This document shows positions 59,155 through 64,000 of a DNA stretch of 64,000 nt, piece after piece; position 1 is the stretch's first letter, and each line of letters starts with the position of its first letter. The stretch is from Leisingera daeponensis DSM 23529 (lineage in GTDB: Bacteria; Pseudomonadota; Alphaproteobacteria; Rhodobacterales; Rhodobacteraceae), in the NCBI RefSeq assembly GCF_000473145.1, contig NZ_KI421500.1, positions 2,133,725 to 2,197,724 of the forward strand, written 5' to 3'. A program made the translations under genes and the position numbers. The notes under the pieces were generated by a model that ran no database searches, was not told where the DNA came from, and saw only the letters and a program-made list of their open reading frames with translations.

Positions 59155-59600
59155 CCAGGCAGCTTGCCAGTCAGCACATAGCGCAGGATCTCAACCACCT
59201 GGCGCGGCTCCTCTGCCACTGCCAGCGCGGCCGCATGGACCTCTTTCAGCGCGTGCTGATGCTCCGGCGGGCTCAGCACAATCACCGATTTGCCCAACGC
59301 GGCAGCAAAGCCTGCGTCAAAGGCCGCGTTCCACTGCTTGTACTTGTCGCCAAACCGCACCACGACCACATCGGCGTCCGAGATCCCCTTGCGGGTGCGG
59401 ATTGCATTCACCATCGCGCCCTTGTGGTCGTGCCAGTACTTGTTCTCCTCAGCCCCGAGGATGGCCACGCCGCAGTCGTCGCTGGCATCATGATCGGTAA
59501 CCGGCGCGCTGAAGCTCACCTCCAGCCCCCGTGCGCCCTCGACAATCTGCTCCCGCCAGTCGGTGTGAATCTCGCCCGAAAGATATACCTTCAATGCCAC
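59151..59600 (-). CDS. YtoQ family protein
   Basis: This 149-residue protein starts with GTG at 59598-59600. It has the YtoQ features LKVYLSGEIHTDWREQI, DHDASDDCG, ENKYWHDHKGAMVNAIRT and VVVVRFGDKYKQWNAAFDAGFAAALGK. The fold resembles nucleoside 2-deoxyribosyltransferases and TIR/SLOG-like nucleotide-binding proteins, but the function is unknown. It overlaps the upstream phosphoribosyltransferase gene by 10 bases and the GNAT gene by 4, indicating tight co-expression. Confidence 0.88.
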   Translation of the reverse strand: MALKVYLSGEIHTDWREQIVEGARGLEVSFSAPVTDHDASDDCGVAILGAEENKYWHDHKGAMVNAIRTRKGISDADVVVVRFGDKYKQWNAAFDAGFAAALGKSVIVLSPPEHQHALKEVHAAALAVAEEPRQVVEILRYVLTGKLPG

Positions 59601-60253
59601 GTCCTGTCCTTTCCTGCGCCAGCCTGCGGGGCCGCGGCCAAGGCAGCCGTGACCTCATCATCGCTGGTCTGTGCAAAATCCCTGTAATGCGCGCCGACCG
59701 CCCAGAATTCCTTGGGGCTCAGCAGGCAGATCACAGTATCCACCAGCGGGCGCAGTTCGTCCACCGCTTCCGGCGGCGCCACCGGCACCGCCAGAATCAC
59801 CTCTGCCGGCTTGCGTTCCTTGAGCCAGGAATGCGCCGCCATAAAGGTCGCGCCGGTGGCGATGCCGTCATCCACCACGATGACGGTGCGGCCCTCCAGC
59901 TCCACCGGATCGCGCCCTTGCAAATATCTGGCGCGGCGCGCGGCATTTTCCGCATGCGCCCCGGCAACCTGAGAAGCAAAATCCTCCGGCTTCATGCCCA
60001 TGGCCTGCAACAGCGCACCGTTGAAAATCGGCTTGCTGCCCTCCGCCACCGCACCGGCGGCCAGTTCCGGGTTGGAGGGCATGCCGATCTTGCGGATCAG
60101 GATCAGGTCCAGCGGAGCGTTCAGCTTTTGCGCAATGGGCAGCGCCACAGGAACCCCGCCCCGCGGCAGCGCCAGCACCACGGGGTCTTTCATCTCCAGC
60201 TCAGCCAGTCTGTCGGCCAGCTGACGCCCGGCAGTGATCCGGTCCTCAAACAT
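59591..60253 (-). CDS. Phosphoribosyltransferase (ComF/PRTase type I-like)
   Basis: This 220-residue protein starts at ATG 60251-60253 with GGAGG 8 bases upstream (MFEDRITAGRQLADRL). The PRPP-binding motif is TVIVVDDGIATGATFMAA, and the N-terminal VVLALPRGGVPVALPIAQKL and DLILIRKIGMPSNPELAAGAV are typical of the family often annotated as erythromycin-esterase-associated phosphoribosyltransferase. The base it acts on is unknown. It leads the operon with ytoQ and a GNAT gene. Confidence 0.9.
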   Translation of the reverse strand: MFEDRITAGRQLADRLAELEMKDPVVLALPRGGVPVALPIAQKLNAPLDLILIRKIGMPSNPELAAGAVAEGSKPIFNGALLQAMGMKPEDFASQVAGAHAENAARRARYLQGRDPVELEGRTVIVVDDGIATGATFMAAHSWLKERKPAEVILAVPVAPPEAVDELRPLVDTVICLLSPKEFWAVGAHYRDFAQTSDDEVTAALAAAPQAGAGKDRTWH

Positions 60254-60304
60254 CCGGGTCGCCTCCACCCCGTAACCTAGCGCGGCGGCGCAAAAGGCAA
60301 CGCC

Positions 60305-60940
60305 TCAGCGGCGCCGCGCCACCAGGTAGCGCCCGGGCGTGTCCGCCGGGTAATTGCCGGTCTCGATGATCTCGAACCCTGCGCGCTGCACCGCGGCCTC
60401 CAGCGTGCGGATATCCAGGAAATCCACATAGCTGGGCGCCTTGCCCGCCAGCCGCATCAGCGGGATGGCCACGGTATACATCCAGTACTTCCAGGTTCCC
60501 CGCGCCTCGCCCAGGCAGGGCGTCTTGGAGATGAACAGCCCGCCCGCGGGCAGCTTGGCGGCTATCGCATCCAGCGCAGCCTCGAAATCCGGCACCAGAT
60601 GCAGGAGGTTGAAGGCCATCACCGCATCAAACGGCCCGTCCGGCGCGCTCAGCACATCGCAGCAGCGGAAATCCACATTGGAAGCCGCCGCATTCCAGGC
60701 CCGTTCCCGGCCCACCTTCAGCATCTCTTCCGACAAGTCGGTTGCGATAATTTCCCCCGCGGTCGGCGCCAGCGCAATCGCGGTGGAGCCGGTGCCGCAG
60801 CCCAGCTCCAGCACCCTGTCGCTGTCCTGCAAGTAAGAGCGCGTGCGCTCCAGCGTGTAGCGGTAGGCATCCAGGTCCCGTATCGGGGCCTCGGCGTATT
60901 TCGGGGCAATCCTGTTCCAAAAGCGGGCGTCGGCTGTCAT
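60305..60940 (-). CDS. Class I SAM-dependent methyltransferase
   Basis: This protein of 211 residues starts at ATG 60938-60940 behind AAGGAGAG. Motif I is VLELGCGTGSTAIALAP, motif II IIATDLSEEML, and the acceptor region has FDAVMAFNLLHLVPDFEAAL. The segment ARFWNRIAPKYAEAPIRDLDAY is common in small-molecule methyltransferases of this size. The substrate is unknown. The divergent LysR gene, 87 bases away, probably controls it. Confidence 0.92.
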   Translation of the reverse strand: MTADARFWNRIAPKYAEAPIRDLDAYRYTLERTRSYLQDSDRVLELGCGTGSTAIALAPTAGEIIATDLSEEMLKVGRERAWNAAASNVDFRCCDVLSAPDGPFDAVMAFNLLHLVPDFEAALDAIAAKLPAGGLFISKTPCLGEARGTWKYWMYTVAIPLMRLAGKAPSYVDFLDIRTLEAAVQRAGFEIIETGNYPADTPGRYLVARRR

Positions 60941-61027
60941 GGCGGCTCTCCTTGCTGAGCTTGAGCCTATCCATGCAGGAACCACAGATAAATTGCCGAA
61001 ATCCGCAAGTCCGTTATACATATTTGC

Positions 61028-61906
61028 ATGGAAAACCCTGACTGGAACCACATCCGCGCCTTCCTCGCCACCGCCGAGACCGGGTCGCTGTCCGCAGCCG
61101 CCCGCCGGCTTGGCCTGACCCAGCCAACGCTGTCGCGCCAGGTCGCCGCGCTGGAGGCGGAGCTGGGCGTGCTGCTGTTCGAACGCCCTGGCCGTGCCCT
61201 GGCGCTGACCGAGGCGGGGCACGAGCTGCTGACCCACAGCCGCAAGATGGGCGAGGCCGCGAATAGCCTGACCCTGGCCGCCACCGGCCAGGCGCAATCC
61301 ATCGAGGGCACGGTTCGGATCACCGCCTCGGATGTGATGTCGGCGCATGTGCTGCCGCCGGTGCTGCACCAGCTGCGCCAGCGGGCACCGCGCCTGACAA
61401 TTGACGTGGTGGCCGCCAACGACATCCGCGACCTGATGCGGCGCGAGGCCGATATCGCCATCCGCCACGTCCGCCCCGAACAGCCCGAGCTGATCGCCCG
61501 CCTGGTGCAGGAGGCCACTGCTCATTTCTATGCCGCCCCCAGCTATCTGGAGCGCCGCGGACGGCCCTCAGCGCCGGCCGGTCTGGCGGATCATGACTTT
61601 GTCGGTTTTGCCGACGTCGACCGCTCCATCGCCTTCATGGCGCCGCTGGGCATCCATCTCACAGCGGACAACTTCCGCATCAGATCCACCAGCGGCCTGG
61701 CGTCCTGGGAGCTTGTCAAACAGGGCTTCGGCGTGTGCCCGATGATGGATGATGTGGCCGCCGTCACGCCGGGGGTAGAGCGGCTGCTGCCGGGGATGGA
61801 GCCGCTCACCTTCCCGGTCTGGCTGACCACCCACCGCGAGCTGCACACCAGCCGCCGGATCCGGCTGGTGTTCGACCTGCTCGCGGAGTTCTTTGCCGGC
61901 AGGTGA
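61028..61906 (+). CDS. LysR-family transcriptional regulator
   Basis: This 292-residue regulator opens MENPDWNHIRAFLATAETGS, with helix-turn-helix LSAAARRLGLTQPTLSRQVAALEAELGV at about residues 20-47. The effector domain includes GTVRITASDVMSAHVLPPVL and ADIAIRHVRPEQPELIARLV. It is divergent from the methyltransferase gene, its likely target, and ends before a GC-rich hairpin. Confidence 0.93.
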   Translation: MENPDWNHIRAFLATAETGSLSAAARRLGLTQPTLSRQVAALEAELGVLLFERPGRALALTEAGHELLTHSRKMGEAANSLTLAATGQAQSIEGTVRITASDVMSAHVLPPVLHQLRQRAPRLTIDVVAANDIRDLMRREADIAIRHVRPEQPELIARLVQEATAHFYAAPSYLERRGRPSAPAGLADHDFVGFADVDRSIAFMAPLGIHLTADNFRIRSTSGLASWELVKQGFGVCPMMDDVAAVTPGVERLLPGMEPLTFPVWLTTHRELHTSRRIRLVFDLLAEFFAGR

Positions 61907-61914
61907 AAAAATAA

Positions 61915-61945
61915 GGCGGCGCCCGTCAGGTGCGCCGCCCAAAAG
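61915..61945 (+). terminator. Terminator after the LysR gene
   Basis: GGCGGCGC and GCGCCGCC arms with a 9-base loop, followed by CAAAAGTTTTC; 9 bases after the stop. Confidence 0.65.
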
Positions 61946-61962
61946 TTTTCTGAGAACTATTG

Positions 61963-61986
61963 CCAAGACTTTTCAAAAAGTCTTGG
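61963..61986. repeat. AT-rich inverted repeat downstream of pheT
   Basis: CCAAGACTTTT and AAAAGTCTTGG form an 11-bp stem with a 2-base loop, 9 bases past the pheT stop. It may terminate pheT, though no T-run follows on the minus strand. Confidence 0.5.
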
Positions 61987-61994
61987 GCCCGGTG

Positions 61995-64000
61995 TCACCC
62001 CCGCAGGGTGCCGCCGGTTGCCTTGGTGACCTTGGCGATGATCTTCTCGCTCACCGCCTCGATATCCTTTTCCTTCAGCGTCTGGTCGCTGGGCTGCAGC
62101 CGCACGGTGATCGCCAGTGACTTCTTGCCCTCACCCAGGGAGCCGCCGATGAATTCGTCAAACACGCGCACATCCTCGATCAGCGCCTTGTCGGCACCGG
62201 CGGCGGCATTGACCAGGGTCAGCGCCTCCACATCCGCATCGACCACAAAGGCGAAATCGCGCTCCACCGCCTGCAGATCGCTGATCGCCAGCGCCGGGCG
62301 GGTGGCGCCGGATTTGCGCGGCAGCGGCACCTCGTCCGGGAAGATGGTGAAGGCCACGGCCGCGCCCTTGATCCCCATCTGCTTCAGCACCTTCGGATGC
62401 AGCTCGCCAAAGACGCCGAGAATCTTTTTCGGACCCAGGCAGATACGGCCATGGCGGCCCGGGTGCCACCAGGCAGCACCGTCGCGCAGGACCTGCACCT
62501 TGGCCGGCGCGCCGATGGCGGCCAGAACCGCCTCGGCATCCGCCTTGGCGTCATAGAGATCCACCGCCCGCGAAGCACCATGCACGTCTTTGGGTCCGGT
62601 GCGCCCGACCAGCAGGCCCGCGATCTGGTTGACCTGCTCGCCCGGCTCGCCGCCGGTAAAGGCAGGCCCAGCCTCAAACAGCGCCAGGTCCATGAAACCG
62701 CGTGCCTGATTGCGGGCCGCTGCCTGCAGCAGCCCTGCCAGCAGATCGGGGCGCATGTGCGACATTTCCGAGGAGATCGGGTTGGCCAGCATGGTGGCAT
62801 CATCGCCGCCGCCGAACAGCGCCGCCGAGGCTTTGTCGATGAAGCTGTAGCTGACGATCTCGTTATAGCCGAGGCTGGCGCAAGTGCGGCGCGCCATCTG
62901 CTGGCGGCGCTGCTGCGGCGTCATCACCGGCTTCGGGATACCATCGGTCAGCCGCGGCAGCGGCTTGCCCTGCAGCTTGGTCAGAGAGGCAATCCGCGCG
63001 ACCTCTTCCACCAGGTCGGCCTCGCCCTGCACATCCGGGCGCCAGCTGGGCACATGCGCCATGTTGCCTTCCAGGCGGAAGCCGAGGCGGGTCAGGGTCT
63101 GGCGCTGGTCGCTTTCCGGGATCTCCATCCCCACCAGTGACTGCACCCGGCCGGAGTCCAGCTTATAGGCGCGGGAATGATCCGGCACATCGCCCGCAAT
63201 CACCATCTCTGACGGCTCGCCGCCGCAGATATCCAGGATCATCTGGGTCGCCCGGTGCAGGCCTTCGATGGTGTATTCCGGATCCACGCCGCGCTCGAAC
63301 CGGTAGCGCGCGTCGGAGTTGATCTTGAGCGCCCGGCCCGCCATCGCGATCTGCACGTGATCCCAGAACGCGCTCTCCAGGAACACATCCACGGTGCCTT
63401 CGGTGCAGCCGGTTTCCGCGCCGCCCATGATGCCGCCGATGCTCTCCACGCCGTTTTCGTCGGAGATCACCATGTGGCCCGCGCCGAGGGTGTATTTCTT
63501 CTCATCCAGCGCCACCAGCGTCTCGCCGCCCTGGGCGCGGTGCACCCGCAGGTTGCCCTGCACCTTGGCCGCATCGAACACATGCAGCGGGCGGTTCTGG
63601 TCGAAGGTGAAGAAGTTGGTCACATCCACCAGCGCCGAGATCGGGCGCAGGCCGATCGCCGTCAGCCGGTCCTGCAGCCACTGCGGGCTGGGGCCATTCT
63701 TCACGCCCTTGATCACCCGGCCCGCAAACAGCGGGCAGCCGTCGAGGGTGTCTTCGTCGATGGTGACCTTGATCGGGCTGTCGAAATCGCCCGGAATCGC
63801 CTCGAATGCGCGGGTCTTCAGGGTGCCGAGGCCGCGCGCCGCCAGGTCGCGGGCAATGCCATAGACGCCCAGCGCATCGGGACGGTTCGGGGTGATCGCA
63901 ATCTCGATCACCGGATCGACCTTGGCCGGATCGTTCTCCGCCAGCCAGTCCACAAACTTGTCGCCGACCGCGCCCGAGGGCAGTTCGATGATGCCGTCAT
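61995..64000 (-). CDS. pheT: Phenylalanine-tRNA ligase beta subunit, partial (N-terminus outside window)
   Basis: The frame is open to the window edge. About 668 residues are present and roughly 130-150 N-terminal residues are missing compared with the family length of about 800. Visible parts are EIAITPNRPDALGVYGIARDLA at the end of the tRNA-binding-domain linker, the B3/B4 editing domain (RPISALVDVTNFFTFDQNRPLHVFDA), the B5 domain, the synthetase-like core (RRTCASLGYNEIVSYSFID) and the C-terminal anticodon-binding domain ending EKIIAKVTKATGGTLRG. It joins with PheS to charge tRNA-Phe. Confidence 0.97.
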   Translation of the reverse strand, partial: DGIIELPSGAVGDKFVDWLAENDPAKVDPVIEIAITPNRPDALGVYGIARDLAARGLGTLKTRAFEAIPGDFDSPIKVTIDEDTLDGCPLFAGRVIKGVKNGPSPQWLQDRLTAIGLRPISALVDVTNFFTFDQNRPLHVFDAAKVQGNLRVHRAQGGETLVALDEKKYTLGAGHMVISDENGVESIGGIMGGAETGCTEGTVDVFLESAFWDHVQIAMAGRALKINSDARYRFERGVDPEYTIEGLHRATQMILDICGGEPSEMVIAGDVPDHSRAYKLDSGRVQSLVGMEIPESDQRQTLTRLGFRLEGNMAHVPSWRPDVQGEADLVEEVARIASLTKLQGKPLPRLTDGIPKPVMTPQQRRQQMARRTCASLGYNEIVSYSFIDKASAALFGGGDDATMLANPISSEMSHMRPDLLAGLLQAAARNQARGFMDLALFEAGPAFTGGEPGEQVNQIAGLLVGRTGPKDVHGASRAVDLYDAKADAEAVLAAIGAPAKVQVLRDGAAWWHPGRHGRICLGPKKILGVFGELHPKVLKQMGIKGAAVAFTIFPDEVPLPRKSGATRPALAISDLQAVERDFAFVVDADVEALTLVNAAAGADKALIEDVRVFDEFIGGSLGEGKKSLAITVRLQPSDQTLKEKDIEAVSEKIIAKVTKATGGTLRG

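Noticed and set aside
61963..61986. Attachment site or mobile element end
   Set aside because: A single short inverted repeat without a partner copy, direct repeat or integrase; terminator or small repeat is simpler.

Overview
The window is about 64 kb of GC-rich alphaproteobacterial chromosome, most likely from the marine Roseobacter group of the Rhodobacteraceae (Leisingera/Phaeobacter/Ruegeria-like). The inference rests on gene content: an FnrL-controlled cbb3 oxidase locus, TrcR (DUF1013), COQ9, an alphaproteobacterial-type SRP RNA, several RTX proteins including an RTX-Hint protein, and short intergenic repeats of a kind I recall from this family. It reads as a core-chromosome segment; I see no insertion sequence, prophage, CRISPR array or tRNA gene.

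Layout. 1-3.8 kb: partial RsmC-like methyltransferase, ClpS, HAD phosphatase, CHMI-like tautomerase and a secreted D,D-carboxypeptidase with a SPOR tail. 4.0-8.5 kb: ccoGHIS (fixGHIS), the cbb3 assembly and copper-loading operon. 8.7-14.7 kb: LysR regulator with a divergent small protein, DUF2270 membrane protein, Ca/Na antiporter and a large RTX-Hint protein. 15-22.4 kb: ccoNOQP, a universal stress protein, a GlsB-like membrane protein, fnrL and hemN. 22.6-29.3 kb: LuxR solo and the yejABEF-type peptide importer. 29.5-36.9 kb: DUF333 lipoprotein, membrane cytochrome c, prephenate dehydratase, SRP RNA, cyclic-nucleotide phosphodiesterase, NudC, SRPBCC protein, and a hydrolase/TetR divergent pair with twin operators. 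36.9-37.7 kb: a cobalamin riboswitch controlling one small Cys-rich gene. 37.8-42.2 kb: tyrosine phosphatase, dnaX-ybaB, GNAT, recR. 42.3-49.6 kb: soluble hybrid histidine kinase, trcR, RNase T2, DUF2189, quinone oxidoreductase, COQ9, rpsU. 50.3-57.7 kb: CAP-RTX protein, PPK2, AsnC/ald pair, a very acidic unknown protein followed by a third RTX protein, MscS channel. 57.8-64 kb: hypothetical protein, GNAT/YtoQ/phosphoribosyltransferase operon, methyltransferase with divergent LysR, and a partial pheT.

Functional theme. Four FNR boxes of the form TTGAY-N4-RTCAA lie between 8.4 and 21 kb. Three sit before known FnrL targets (ccoG; ccoN and the divergent usp; fnrL and hemN), so low-oxygen respiration, oxidase assembly, oxygen-independent heme synthesis and their regulator are physically clustered. 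The fourth (10027-10040) is an orphan. It could drive the DUF2270 gene rightward, or a leftward transcript ending at a strong unassigned hairpin terminator at 9850-9909, which is my best candidate for something undescribed. Other less-charted items are the riboswitch-controlled Cys-rich gene, the acidic protein paired with an RTX protein, and the RTX-Hint protein.
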